NCBI GenBank assembly: GCA_964531745.1
Contig: CAZHFX010000001.1
Coordinates: 1 to 54,914 of the forward strand
From: JACRFW01 sp964531745
GTDB taxonomy: Bacteria; Patescibacteriota; Patescibacteriia; Magasanikbacterales; GWA2-37-8
Reading direction: 5' to 3'
Length of the DNA: 54,914 bases
This document shows, piece by piece, positions 41,602 to 51,534 of the stretch (position 1 is the first letter of the stretch; each line of letters starts with the position of its first letter). A program made the translations under genes and the position numbers. A model generated the notes under the pieces. That model was not told the DNA's origin. It searched no databases and saw only the letters and a list, made by a program, of their open reading frames with translations.

Positions 41602-42042
41602 AAAATTTAGAAAATATGTCCTTCTGCTCCGTTTTCGGAATGCCGATACCGTTGTCCTGGCAAGAAAAATAATAATAATTGCGGTCGCTCTTCAAAACCC
41701 CCGCACTTTCCCCTGAATTTTCGGCGAATACCCCGCGGCGTTCACGATAACATTGGCACCACCCTTCGTTTTATTATGAATTTCATCAACAAACGATTTC
41801 TTGTCAACTTTAATAATATGCCACATGCGCTGATAAAATTCTTCTGGCATGTGGCCTCCCCACAAAACTGAAGGATTCTTCCCAATCACTTCCGACAAAG
41901 AAAAACCAGTATTCTCTTCCACCGCCTTATTGGCATACAAAATGTTGGCATTTTCATCTGTAATTATAATATGATCTTGCGAGGCCTCAAAAGCCGCGCT
42001 TATAATTTGCGCCTTTGACGAAAGTTTTGAAGCAATTTTCAT
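41585..42042 (-). pseudogene. Remnant of a PAS-domain sensor histidine kinase
   Basis: The first part (42042-41692) encodes a PAS domain: AFEASQDHIIITDENANILYANKAVEE..., NTGFSLSEVIGKNPSVLWGG, ending at GKVRGF and a TGA. In another frame, directly after it, comes YYYFSCQDNGIGIPKTEQ with KDIFSKFFRANVV, the N/G1-box region of an HATPase domain. The dimerisation/His domain and the last G-boxes are missing. This is an internally deleted, frameshifted gene, non-functional as a kinase. The PAS part could still be translated alone. Confidence 0.75.
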
Positions 42043-42083
42043 AAGCATATAATATAGCACGTTAATTAAATTTAAGGAAAAAA

Positions 42084-42092
42084 TTATCCACA
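42084..42092 (+). other. Single perfect DnaA-box-like nonamer
   Basis: TTATCCACA, in an AT-rich intergenic region. Only one copy, with no dnaA gene or cluster of boxes nearby, so it is not evidence for an origin. Confidence 0.3.
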
Positions 42093-42151
42093 GAAAACTA
42101 ACAATTTTTGCCTTGTTTAAGCCATTTTATGGCCAAAATCAAAACAAACTC

Positions 42152-42180
42152 TTGACAAAAACGATAAATTATGCTATAAT
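42152..42180 (+). promoter_or_regulatory. Perfect consensus sigma-70 promoter for the exported beta-helix-like protein
   Basis: TTGACA (42152-42157), 17-bp spacer, TATAAT (42175-42180): 12 of 12 consensus bases with optimal spacing. The leader is about 27 nt. It predicts very strong constitutive expression. Confidence 0.85.
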
Positions 42181-42213
42181 TCCCTGTTTTTCAAGTATTT
42201 ATTCGGTTTCAAT

Positions 42214-43542
42214 ATGACAGCTAAAAAAATAACCGCTAAAATAATTGGTTCGTTATTTCTCGTTGGCGCCGCGGCAATGTTAACATTCCCCGCGGAAACG
42301 TTCGCCGCTACCGTCCGCAAATCCGCCGCCAAACTGCCGGCCGCCCATGTTGTCGCGCGTAAAACCGCAGTAAAAAAAATAATCAAACCGTCCCCGGTTC
42401 TGTCAGCAATTTTTTTGCCAACCGGCGCGATGGTTCGTCCGGCCATCACCTCCCCAATTACTGCCCCAACCGCCGTTCTAGGCGTAAAACAATATGCGCG
42501 GACAATCACTCATAACGAACCGATCGTATTGAGCGGTACGGACATTCTAGAAATTAAAAATACTCACTATATCCAAAATGGCGATATTACTTTGAAAGAC
42601 AACGCCAAGCTTATCATTACCAACTCATATTTTGAACAGCGCAATACCGGCGGCGTTGTCCCGCGTCTAGACGCCGGGCAATACGCTCAAGTCATTATCA
42701 AAAATTCCGAAGCCGGCTTCAGCCCATGGATCGTTTGGAAATTCGCCGACTATTCTGAACTTTACATCAACGCACTAAAAGTTGCCAAAAACGACGGCGA
42801 CGCCAACGTGTATCACGAAATCACCGGCAACGCCAAGGCGGTTATTAACAAAGCCTTGTTTACGGCGAGCGTAGCCAATCAAGCGGACGTCACTATTGAT
42901 AAATCGGCGCGGGTCGCCCTTAATTTAAGTTTAAGCGGCGGCGCTATTATTAACGAACAATTCCCCAAGAAAATCACCGCCTATAATTTCCCCGGCTATG
43001 ACGACCGCAACATCGGCTTAAAATTGAAAATCACGAACGCAGTCGCGCCGGAATGGGGTGTCACTATTTACCCGACCAGCAATGTCACTATCCACGATAC
43101 CGAAGGTCTTACTGTCGGCTTCTCCGTTGTTTATCCGTGGGTGGGCGCCACCGCCACCTTTGAAAATTTGCGCCCGGGGTATTATGTTGATGATAAATTC
43201 GGTTTTTCGCAGACGACGGCTCAATTTTGGGACCGCAATATGAAAATCCATCTAGTGAATACCGCGGTCAAAGCCTGGAGCCCGATGGTAGGCGACGAAA
43301 ACACGCTGGTCCTCAAAAACTCCGAAATTGCTGATTTGCCGTGGAGCTGGGGCAATGCCAAAATCATTTTAGAAAACTCTACCACTACTTTCGCGCGCGC
43401 GCGCCAAAACGTGGAGATCACCTCCAAAAACTCAACTATCACCGGCGACATCGCCGCTATTGAAAACGGCAAGATTAATCTCATCCGCACACGCGTTCTC
43501 GGCAAGAAAATTACTCAAGGCAAGGGACAGATTGTCCAGTAA
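42214..43542 (+). CDS. Exported repeat-rich protein, probably right-handed beta-helix
   Basis: 442 aa. N-terminal signal peptide (MTAKKITAKIIGSLFLVGAAAM, cleavage near FAAT about residue 32), then a Lys/Ala/Pro-rich linker to about 95. The rest is a succession of short beta-like units such as NGDITLKDNAKLIITNS, VIIKNSEAGFS, ENTLVLKNSEIADLP and AKIILENSTTTF. These asparagine-ladder-like units fit a parallel beta-helix (pectin-lyase-like) fold. No catalytic motif was recognised. It sits alone between a perfect promoter and a strong downstream hairpin. Confidence 0.7.
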   Translation: MTAKKITAKIIGSLFLVGAAAMLTFPAETFAATVRKSAAKLPAAHVVARKTAVKKIIKPSPVLSAIFLPTGAMVRPAITSPITAPTAVLGVKQYARTITHNEPIVLSGTDILEIKNTHYIQNGDITLKDNAKLIITNSYFEQRNTGGVVPRLDAGQYAQVIIKNSEAGFSPWIVWKFADYSELYINALKVAKNDGDANVYHEITGNAKAVINKALFTASVANQADVTIDKSARVALNLSLSGGAIINEQFPKKITAYNFPGYDDRNIGLKLKITNAVAPEWGVTIYPTSNVTIHDTEGLTVGFSVVYPWVGATATFENLRPGYYVDDKFGFSQTTAQFWDRNMKIHLVNTAVKAWSPMVGDENTLVLKNSEIADLPWSWGNAKIILENSTTTFARARQNVEITSKNSTITGDIAAIENGKINLIRTRVLGKKITQGKGQIVQ

Positions 43543-43562
43543 AAAAACGCAAAAATTCTTCA

Positions 43563-43599
43563 ATGAATTACCCTGCGCCAAGAGCGCAGGGTAATTCAT
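43563..43599 (+). terminator. 16-bp-stem hairpin after the exported protein gene
   Basis: ATGAATTACCCTGCGC and its exact complement enclose CAAGA. Only a few T follow. Very stable, and may act as terminator or as 3'-end stabiliser. Confidence 0.65.
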
Positions 43600-43782
43600 T
43601 TGGGTATTCTCAATTCTCCCATCAAACTTTCAAACGTATTGCCACCCTCCATCTTTATTGATAAAATAAACACCGGCCATACCCTCTATGGCTATAGTCG
43701 TATTTCTTAAAAAGTTTTATCATACTTTAGCCAATTTTTCAACGAGTTAGCATAAAGGTAGTTAGCTGAAATTATTTCGCCT

Positions 43783-43971
43783 ATGATAATTAAAGACTTA
43801 CAAAATTGTGAAGAATTTATCGCTGGGGACAACACAATCCTTCGCGAACTTTTACATCCAGACAAATTAAATTTAAAACTTCGTTATAGTTTGGCACATG
43901 CAGTCGTGAAGCCATGTCTGACCTCTCAACTACACAAGTTAAAAACTTCGGAAGTTTATTACATACGTTAG
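43783..43971 (+). pseudogene. Truncated cupin-domain gene
   Basis: 62 codons reading MIIKDLQNCEEFIAGDNTIL..., SLAHAVVKP and then HKLKTSEVYYIR before a stop. Intact cupins continue YYILEGEG with a second metal motif. Here the frame stops just after the first cupin motif, and the Pro-Gly segment is altered to PCLTSQL. The sequence looks like a decayed 5' half of a single-domain cupin of about 110-120 aa. Confidence 0.6.
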
Positions 43972-43999
43972 ATTCTGGGATCAAACCAATATCAATTTT

Positions 44000-44464
44000 A
44001 TGAAATACAAACATACTCAAATTAGTTACCTGATGCTAGCTGTTACACTGGTCGTACTGGTACTTTTCGCCTGGGCTTATATTACAGCTCGGGCAGAACC
44101 TCCCTCGTACTACTCCGGCACAAATTTTGCCGTTACTGCCATAATGGCATTAATCATATTTATTCTTGCTTCCTTTGTGTCACTCCAAGTAATTATTGAT
44201 GAAAAATATTTACGAATTAAATTTGGCTACAGTATTTATAAAAAAGGGTTTTTACTTAATGATATAGTATCCGCTAAAACCGTAAGGAATCATTGGTATT
44301 ATGGATGGGGAATCAGGGTTTGGTTTTGGCCCAAGATGTGGATTTACAATGTTTCTGGTTTTGATGCAGTTGAAATAAAACTGAAAAATGGTAAAACGTA
44401 CAGAATAGGCACGGATGAACCTAAAAAATTAGAACAAATAATTTTTCATTTAATTAATCACTAG
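44000..44464 (+). CDS. PH-domain-like membrane protein
   Basis: 154 aa. Two transmembrane helices (about 9-29 and 47-67) followed by a beta-rich domain (VIIDEKYLRIKFGYSIYKK, then a DAVEIKLKNGKTYRIGTDEP strand pair) like bacterial PH domains. AT-rich codon use contrasts with the GC-richer neighbours and it may be a later acquisition. No partner gene; function unknown. Confidence 0.65.
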   Translation: MKYKHTQISYLMLAVTLVVLVLFAWAYITARAEPPSYYSGTNFAVTAIMALIIFILASFVSLQVIIDEKYLRIKFGYSIYKKGFLLNDIVSAKTVRNHWYYGWGIRVWFWPKMWIYNVSGFDAVEIKLKNGKTYRIGTDEPKKLEQIIFHLINH

Positions 44465-44474
44465 CGCTGTTGCG

Positions 44475-45758
<1,284 letters not shown>

Positions 45759-45766
45759 ATGCCGGC

Positions 45767-45795
45767 ATACTACCACAATATAGCGCGCCTGTCCA
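45767..45795 (-). promoter_or_regulatory. Candidate promoter for the DEAD-box gene
   Basis: On the minus strand TGGACA (45790-45795), 17-bp spacer, TAGTAT (45767-45772). Only eight bases separate the -10 from the ATG at 45758, so the transcript would be leaderless or nearly so. Confidence 0.5.
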
Positions 45796-45802
45796 CCGCG
45801 CG

Positions 45803-45831
45803 TTGACAAAAAACACGTAAACGGACATACT
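45803..45831 (+). promoter_or_regulatory. Candidate promoter of the MacAB-like exporter operon
   Basis: Perfect -35 TTGACA (45803-45808), 17-bp spacer, CATACT (45826-45831). Its -35 lies eight bases from that of the divergent DEAD-box promoter. Confidence 0.6.
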
Positions 45832-45833
45832 AG

Positions 45834-45846
45834 ACGAATAATTCGT
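45834..45846. promoter_or_regulatory. Operator-like palindrome just downstream of the macAB-like promoter
   Basis: ACGAAT-A-ATTCGT is a perfect 13-bp palindrome starting two bases after the -10 box. AAACACG upstream and CGTGTTT downstream extend the symmetry around the -10. The position suits a repressor site. Confidence 0.45.
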
Positions 45847-45918
45847 GTTTTCAATCAAAACAAACGCTTTCCGCGATTGTCTGCGTGCCGTTTTGGCCGA
45901 CAATTAATTTCTCTAACT

Positions 45919-47697
45919 ATGGCCTTTTTTCTAAGTATTTTCAAAAAGAAAAGCACTGTGATTATAACTGGCATTATTATTTTAGGGATTGGCTACGGAG
46001 CCTATCGTTCTTTGAGGCCGGCAGAATCGCCGCGGTATGTTGTCGCTACAGTCGCCAAAGGAACAATTGCCATAACTGTTGATGGGAGCGGACAAGTTTC
46101 ATCTTCAAACCAAGTGGATGTGAAACCCCGCGCTTCGGGCGATGTTTTTAAACTTCCCATCAAGGAAGGACAAACGGTTAAAGCCGGCGCGATCTTGGCT
46201 CAACTAGACGCGGAAAACGCCAATAAAACCGTGCGCGACGCCGAAATGAATTTAGAAAGCGCCCGGCTGTCTCTGCAAAAATTAACTCAACCGGCCGACC
46301 GGCTATCCGTTACTCAAGCGGAAAATGCGCTGGCCCAAGCCAAAGAAACAAAACAAACCGCTCAAGATGATTTGGTTAAAACCTATAACGACGGCTACAA
46401 CAGCGTCGCCAGCGCTTTCCTTGACCTGCCGGGAATCATGACCAGCTTGCGCAATATACTGCTCGGAACAAATTATTCTCCCAGCCAGTCAAACATTGAC
46501 TATTATGCCGATGCCGTCCGAAGCTACGATAGCGGAGTAACTCTTTATCATGACAACGCGTACAATGACTACCAAACGGCGCGCGTCGCTTATGATAAAA
46601 ATTTTAACGGCTATAAGACAATAAGCCGGTTTTCCGACCAAACGAAAATAGAAGCCGTGATCGCGGAAACATACGAAACGACGAGAAATATTGACGCGGC
46701 CGTCAAAAGCATTACCAATTTGATTCAATTCTACGAAGACCGGACCACCGAACATAATCAAAAACCCAGCGCCCTCGCTGATACTCATCTCACCGCTTTG
46801 AATAGCTATACCGACAAAGCCGATACCCACGTCGCCAGTCTTCTTTCCGCCAAACGAACCATTGAAACTGACCAACAAAGCATTATCGCCGCCGATCGAA
46901 CCATCACGGAAAAAACCCAATCACTGGAAAAGTTAAAATCGGGGGTAGACGCGCTTGATATACGGTCAGCGGAATTAAATGTGCGCCAGCGGGAAGCCGC
47001 TCTCGCTGATGCCAAATCCGCTCTCGCTGATTATGCCGTGCGCGCCCCTATCGCCGGGGTTATCGCCAAACTCTACGTCAAATTAGGCGACCAAGCAAGC
47101 GCTGCCTCGGCTCTTGCCACCCTCGTGGCGACGCAACAGATGGCGCAAATATCTTTCAATGAAGTTGACGCCGCTAAAATTAAAATCGGACAAAAAGCCG
47201 CCGTCACTTTTGACGCCATTGACGATTTGAAAATTACCGGCAAAGTGGCCGAAATTGATACCCTCGGCACGGTGGCGCAAGGGGTGGTTAGTTATAACGT
47301 AAAAATTATTTTTGACACGCAAGATGAACGCGTCAAATCGGGCATGAGCGTCAGCGCCGCGATTATCACTGATACAAAACCAGACACGCTTATGGCGCCG
47401 AACAGCGCCATAAAAACGCAAGATGGCGCTCACTACGTTGAAATGTTTGACGCCCCTCTCGCTAGAGGTAAAAATAACCGAAACGCGCCATCGGCCGTTC
47501 CGCCGAAGCGGCGTCTAGTCCAAATTGGCCTTACCAACGATACTGATACCGAGATTACCTCCGGTTTAAAGGAAGGCGACCAAATAGTGGTCCGAACTAT
47601 CCTGGCGGCATCTGCTAAAACCGCGCCGGCCGCGCCGAGCCTATTCCAAACTGGCGGCGGATCATTTCGCGGTGTGAGCGGCGGCAGCCGAAATTAG
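45919..47697 (+). CDS. HlyD/MacA-like membrane fusion (adaptor) protein
   Basis: 592-aa adaptor of a tripartite-like or MacB-type exporter. One N-terminal transmembrane helix (about 15-33), a lipoyl/barrel-sandwich half (GSGQVSSSNQVDVKPRASG, KEGQTVKAGAILAQLD), a very long coiled coil (about 105-370), the second half of the lipoyl domain (YAVRAPIAGVIAKLYVKLGD) and a beta-barrel. The coiled coil is roughly 200 residues longer than in MacA. Starts the three-gene exporter unit; ATG 45919. Confidence 0.88.
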   Translation: MAFFLSIFKKKSTVIITGIIILGIGYGAYRSLRPAESPRYVVATVAKGTIAITVDGSGQVSSSNQVDVKPRASGDVFKLPIKEGQTVKAGAILAQLDAENANKTVRDAEMNLESARLSLQKLTQPADRLSVTQAENALAQAKETKQTAQDDLVKTYNDGYNSVASAFLDLPGIMTSLRNILLGTNYSPSQSNIDYYADAVRSYDSGVTLYHDNAYNDYQTARVAYDKNFNGYKTISRFSDQTKIEAVIAETYETTRNIDAAVKSITNLIQFYEDRTTEHNQKPSALADTHLTALNSYTDKADTHVASLLSAKRTIETDQQSIIAADRTITEKTQSLEKLKSGVDALDIRSAELNVRQREAALADAKSALADYAVRAPIAGVIAKLYVKLGDQASAASALATLVATQQMAQISFNEVDAAKIKIGQKAAVTFDAIDDLKITGKVAEIDTLGTVAQGVVSYNVKIIFDTQDERVKSGMSVSAAIITDTKPDTLMAPNSAIKTQDGAHYVEMFDAPLARGKNNRNAPSAVPPKRRLVQIGLTNDTDTEITSGLKEGDQIVVRTILAASAKTAPAAPSLFQTGGGSFRGVSGGSRN

Positions 47698-47699
47698 TT

Positions 47700-48398
47700 A
47701 TGATCAAAATTACCAATGTCACAAAAAGCTACCGGAACGGAGATGATTCGGAGTTCCAGGCTCTAAAAAACGTTAGTTTTACAGTGAATGATGGAGAATT
47801 TGTGGCCATAATGGGGCCATCAGGCTCCGGTAAATCCACCCTGATGCACATTCTAGGTTGTCTGGATACGCCAACGTCCGGGACATATGAACTCAACGGC
47901 AATGATGTGTCGCGCCTGAACGATGATGAACTCGCGCGCATACGCGTCAGCAAAATTGGCTTTGTATTTCAATCATTCAATCTGCTGACGCGCGCCAGCG
48001 TTTTGCGCAATGTTACGCTCCCTCTAGTATACGGAGGCACACCGAAGGCGGAACGCGCGGCGCGCGCGGAACGCGCACTGCGTGACGCGGCTTTTCCAGA
48101 ATCTTTTTGGGAACATCGTTCTAACCAGCTGTCCGGCGGCATGATACAGCGTGTCGCCATAGCGCGCGCGCTCGTGAACGATCCGTCTCTTATTTTAGCC
48201 GACGAGCCGACCGGAAATTTAGACAGCGCAACTGGCGAGCAAGTGCTGGCGACTTTTCAACGTTTGCACGAACAGCTCGGACGGACGGTGGTGCTTATTA
48301 CGCACGAACCGTCTGTTGCGGAATACGCGCAACGTGTTATTATCATCCGCGACGGCGCTATTGTGGAAGATAAAAAAAATAATCAACGACGCGTATGA
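47700..48398 (+). CDS. MacB/LolD-type ABC transporter ATPase
   Basis: 232 aa. Walker A GPSGSGKST, Q-loop, signature LSGGMIQRVAIARAL, Walker B LILADEPTGNLDS and H-loop LITHEPS. MacB-type proteins here are split in two genes: this ATPase and the permease that overlaps it by four bases. Energises export through mechanotransmission to the periplasmic-side adaptor. Confidence 0.93.
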   Translation: MIKITNVTKSYRNGDDSEFQALKNVSFTVNDGEFVAIMGPSGSGKSTLMHILGCLDTPTSGTYELNGNDVSRLNDDELARIRVSKIGFVFQSFNLLTRASVLRNVTLPLVYGGTPKAERAARAERALRDAAFPESFWEHRSNQLSGGMIQRVAIARALVNDPSLILADEPTGNLDSATGEQVLATFQRLHEQLGRTVVLITHEPSVAEYAQRVIIIRDGAIVEDKKNNQRRV

Positions 48399-49612
48399 CA
48401 CCGCACGATCTCGCATTAGAAACGTATACATCGCTGTCCGCGAATAAAGTCCGCTCCGGTCTCACGATTTTAGGCATCATCATCGGTATTGCCTCGGTCA
48501 TCGCCATGGTGTCTATCGGACAGGGAGCGCAAAAAACCATTCAATCCAGCATTGAGGGGCTCGGCTCTAATTTATTAACTATCATGCCCGGATTTATCCA
48601 GCCCGGCCGCGGCGTGGTTTCGTCGGGTCGCGGCTCGGCGCAGTCATTAAAAAATGAGGACATCGCCGTATTGCGCGATATAGCCGGCGTCGCGGCCGTA
48701 TCGCCGGAGTTAAACCGGCGCTTCCAATTAACGTCGGAAGCCGGCAATAATACAAATTCTACGGTGATTGGCGTGGAACCGACGTATGCTGAAGCGCGCA
48801 ATATTATTGTCGGTAACGGCTCGTTTATCGCGGAAACGTCCAGTCGTTCGCTTGCCAAGACGGCTGTGTTAGGGCCGACTGTGGCGCGCGATCTTTTTGG
48901 CGAGGATGACCCGTTAGGCAAAACCGTGCGCATCAATCGCGTCAATTTTCGCGTGATCGGCGTGCTTCAGCCAAAAGGGAGCGCCGGATTTTTCAACCCG
49001 GACGATGTGGTATTCGTGCCGCTTGCCACCATGCAAAAAATTCTAGCCGGGGTTGATTTTTTGTCCACCATCGGAGTGAGTGTCGCGAAAAAAGAATTGA
49101 TGCCACTGGTGCAACAGGAAATTACGACGCAACTGGCGATAAAACATCGTGTTGAACCGGACGCTCCGGATTTTTCCGTAGTATCACAAGCAGATATTTT
49201 GGGGGCACTGACGCAAGTCACGCAAACATTCACGTTATTTTTGGCATCCATCGCCGGAATTTCGCTGGTAGTCGGCGGCATCGGCATCATGAACATGATG
49301 CTGACCACGGTGACGGAACGCACCCGCGAAATCGGACTGCGCAAAGCGATTGGCGCGCGGCGACGCGACATCAGTCTGCAATTTTTGATTGAAGCCGTTT
49401 CCTTCACGTTCATCGGTGGCGTAATCGGCGTCGCCCTCGGGTGGTTGATTTCGTTTGGCGTGTCGCAATTTGCCGGCATCGCGACCAGCGTATCCATCCG
49501 TTCGGTGGCGCTGGCCTTTGGCGTATCCGCGCTAATTGGCATTATATTCGGGTTTTATCCGGCCCGCCGCGCCGCGTCGTTGAATCCGATTGAAGCGTTA
49601 AGATACGAGTAA
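48395..49612 (+). CDS. MacB-type ABC transporter permease
   Basis: 405 aa. N-terminal transmembrane helix, a large extracytoplasmic MacB_PCD domain (about 45-280) and three C-terminal helices with the FtsX core: GGIGIMNMMLTTVTERTREIGLRKAIGARRRDI is the coupling-helix signature. The ATG overlaps the ATPase stop. Substrates of this class are peptides, siderophores or lipoproteins; not assignable here. Confidence 0.93.
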   Translation: MTPHDLALETYTSLSANKVRSGLTILGIIIGIASVIAMVSIGQGAQKTIQSSIEGLGSNLLTIMPGFIQPGRGVVSSGRGSAQSLKNEDIAVLRDIAGVAAVSPELNRRFQLTSEAGNNTNSTVIGVEPTYAEARNIIVGNGSFIAETSSRSLAKTAVLGPTVARDLFGEDDPLGKTVRINRVNFRVIGVLQPKGSAGFFNPDDVVFVPLATMQKILAGVDFLSTIGVSVAKKELMPLVQQEITTQLAIKHRVEPDAPDFSVVSQADILGALTQVTQTFTLFLASIAGISLVVGGIGIMNMMLTTVTERTREIGLRKAIGARRRDISLQFLIEAVSFTFIGGVIGVALGWLISFGVSQFAGIATSVSIRSVALAFGVSALIGIIFGFYPARRAASLNPIEALRYE

Positions 49613-49630
49613 ACAAATCCAAATCAGCTT

Positions 49631-50074
49631 TTACAGCAAAGCCAATTCTAAAGCGGCGCTGGCCGCATCGGCGCCTGAATGCACCCGCGCTTTCGCCTGC
49701 TCTAAACTATTAACCGTAATAACCCCGAAGCCTACGGGAATATGAAAATCAAGCGACACGCGGAGCGCACCTTCTTGAGCGGTCTTGCAGACATAATCAA
49801 AGTGGGGAGTTTCCCCTTTCACCACGCATCCCAGCGCGACCAAACAGTCAAATCGCTTGACGCTGGCTAATTTTTGGAGAGCATAGGGAATTTCCATACT
49901 GCCAGCCACCGACACGACGACGATATTTTTTTTCGCGACACGGCATTCCGCCAAATACCGCAACGCCGAGGCGGTTAATCCTTTCGTTATATCCGTATTA
50001 AAACGCGCCGCCACCAGGCCCACCTTTAATCCGCGTCCGTCAAAAATAATTTTCTCTTTATTTTTTACCTGCAT
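49631..50074 (-). CDS. ribH: 6,7-dimethyl-8-ribityllumazine synthase
   Basis: 147-aa penultimate enzyme of riboflavin synthesis. Signatures: VGLVAARFNTDITKGL, VSVAGSMEIPYALQ, GCVVKGETPHFDYVC and the C-terminal PVGFGVITVNSLEQAKAR. Overlaps the ribE stop by 17 bp. The other rib genes are not in the window. Confidence 0.95.
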   Translation of the reverse strand: MQVKNKEKIIFDGRGLKVGLVAARFNTDITKGLTASALRYLAECRVAKKNIVVVSVAGSMEIPYALQKLASVKRFDCLVALGCVVKGETPHFDYVCKTAQEGALRVSLDFHIPVGFGVITVNSLEQAKARVHSGADAASAALELALL

Positions 50075-50654
50075 ACATTTTTTCTACATATTTTGCTAAC
50101 ACGTCAACTTCAATATTTACCTTATCCTCCGCTTTCTTGGTGGAAAGGTTTGTTTCTTGCCACGTAAAAGGCAAAATATTAACGGTGAACCAGCTACCCG
50201 CCACTTTCACTGCGGTCAAACTAATACCATCAACCGCCACCGACCCTTTCTCAACCACCCAACGCAACACACCCGGGTCGCGCGGGGTTATTTTCAAAAC
50301 ATGAGAGTCGCCGTCTTCGCTGAACGATGAAATATCACCGATTGTATCAACGTGTCCTTGTACTATATGCCCATCCAACCGGTCGTTTAATCGCAACGCT
50401 TGTTCTAGGTTAACCACTTCGCCCGCTTGTAAATTTTCAATAGTTGAACACGCCGCGGTTTCCGGCATATACGCAAAATTCAAACCGCGGCTAAGGCTAA
50501 TTATCGTCAAACAGACCCCGTTCACCGCCACGCTTTCTCCAGTCTTTACACGCCAACCGCGCGGTTTCACGACCGCGAGCCGGCCGCCGCCGTCATTTTT
50601 TTGTTTCTCATTTTTCTTAACCAGCGCCGTGGCGCCGATAATGCCAGTAAACAT
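50058..50654 (-). CDS. ribE: Riboflavin synthase alpha chain
   Basis: 198 aa with two lumazine-binding repeats: MFTGII...ESVAVNGVCLTIISL and GHIVQGHVDTIGDI...SVAVDGISLTAVKV. Dismutates two lumazines into riboflavin. Two-gene block with ribH. Downstream of the EamA transporter gene in the same orientation. Confidence 0.95.
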   Translation of the reverse strand: MFTGIIGATALVKKNEKQKNDGGGRLAVVKPRGWRVKTGESVAVNGVCLTIISLSRGLNFAYMPETAACSTIENLQAGEVVNLEQALRLNDRLDGHIVQGHVDTIGDISSFSEDGDSHVLKITPRDPGVLRWVVEKGSVAVDGISLTAVKVAGSWFTVNILPFTWQETNLSTKKAEDKVNIEVDVLAKYVEKMYAGKK

Positions 50655-50692
50655 AACACTTTATTTATATTTTGCCAAATCACCGCTCAAAA

Positions 50693-51529
50693 CTATAGCG
50701 CCAGCAGAATTAACCCTCCAACCAACAAAATAAGGATGGCCAATTTTATCAAGATATGCCGTTCTTTAAAATATAACGAACCGGATGCGATGGCGAACAT
50801 AACCGCCGAAGATCGCTTGGCAGTCAATACAGCAGACGCCGGAGCCAAGGAATAAGCGTAGCTCTCGGCCACGCCGCCCAACCCCTGGGCGGCCGCTTGC
50901 AACAAATACAGCGGTTTCATAAACAGCCGTAAAGAGTGCCGGCCATCATGCCAACAAACGCGAATAAAGAAATACGCCAGTATAATTAGATAAATGATAA
51001 ATTGCTCAGCTAATACCGAATTAAAACGAGAGATGTTATACTTATACAGCGAAATAGTGGCCGCGGCCATGATCATGCTCAAACTAACTAACCCCATTCC
51101 CTTCTTACTGACAGAAGGAGCGACAAAAATCAACAATAAAGTAATAGCAAGAAGCGCCAAACCGACAAACTGGGTCGGACGAAGATGAAAGCCCAGGGCA
51201 ATGTCAGCTATAAAAAGCAGAGGCACGGTGCCCAAACGTATAAAACTAAAAGTGCTCCGATCGGCTGTGGTAATGGCCATAATGCTTATATGCGCCAAAA
51301 CAACTTCCAGAATGGCGCGCGCAATAAAAGTGGGGAGCGAAAACCAGCTGAAAACAAACAGACTTGGTTTTAAAAAAATCAATATTGAAAATATCAAAAC
51401 GCCGGCGAAAAGCTGAAGAAACCCCATCAAAAAAAGGCTTTGCCGCCCGCTCTCTACTTCATGTTTCCCGATTGAACCAGAAAACTCGGCCAGGCACGAA
51501 CCGAAAGTAACAAGCAAAATCGCCAGCAT
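50693..51529 (-). CDS. EamA/DMT-family transporter
   Basis: 278 aa with about ten transmembrane helices in two EamA halves (LEVVLAHISIMAITTADRSTFSF and LAPASAVLTAKRSSAVMFAIASGSLYFKERHILIKLAIL in the usual positions). Metabolite exporter or importer; being directly upstream of ribE-ribH, a flavin-related substrate is conceivable but unproven. Confidence 0.8.
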   Translation of the reverse strand: MLAILLVTFGSCLAEFSGSIGKHEVESGRQSLFLMGFLQLFAGVLIFSILIFLKPSLFVFSWFSLPTFIARAILEVVLAHISIMAITTADRSTFSFIRLGTVPLLFIADIALGFHLRPTQFVGLALLAITLLLIFVAPSVSKKGMGLVSLSMIMAAATISLYKYNISRFNSVLAEQFIIYLIILAYFFIRVCWHDGRHSLRLFMKPLYLLQAAAQGLGGVAESYAYSLAPASAVLTAKRSSAVMFAIASGSLYFKERHILIKLAILILLVGGLILLAL

Positions 51530-51534
51530 AAAAA

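Noticed and set aside
42084..42092. Replication origin suggested by a DnaA box
   Set aside because: Only one box, with no dnaA, dnaN or cluster of further boxes.
42174..42509. Minus-strand 111-codon frame over the exported protein start
   Set aside because: It is antisense to a signal-peptide gene with a perfect promoter and has no recognisable pattern.
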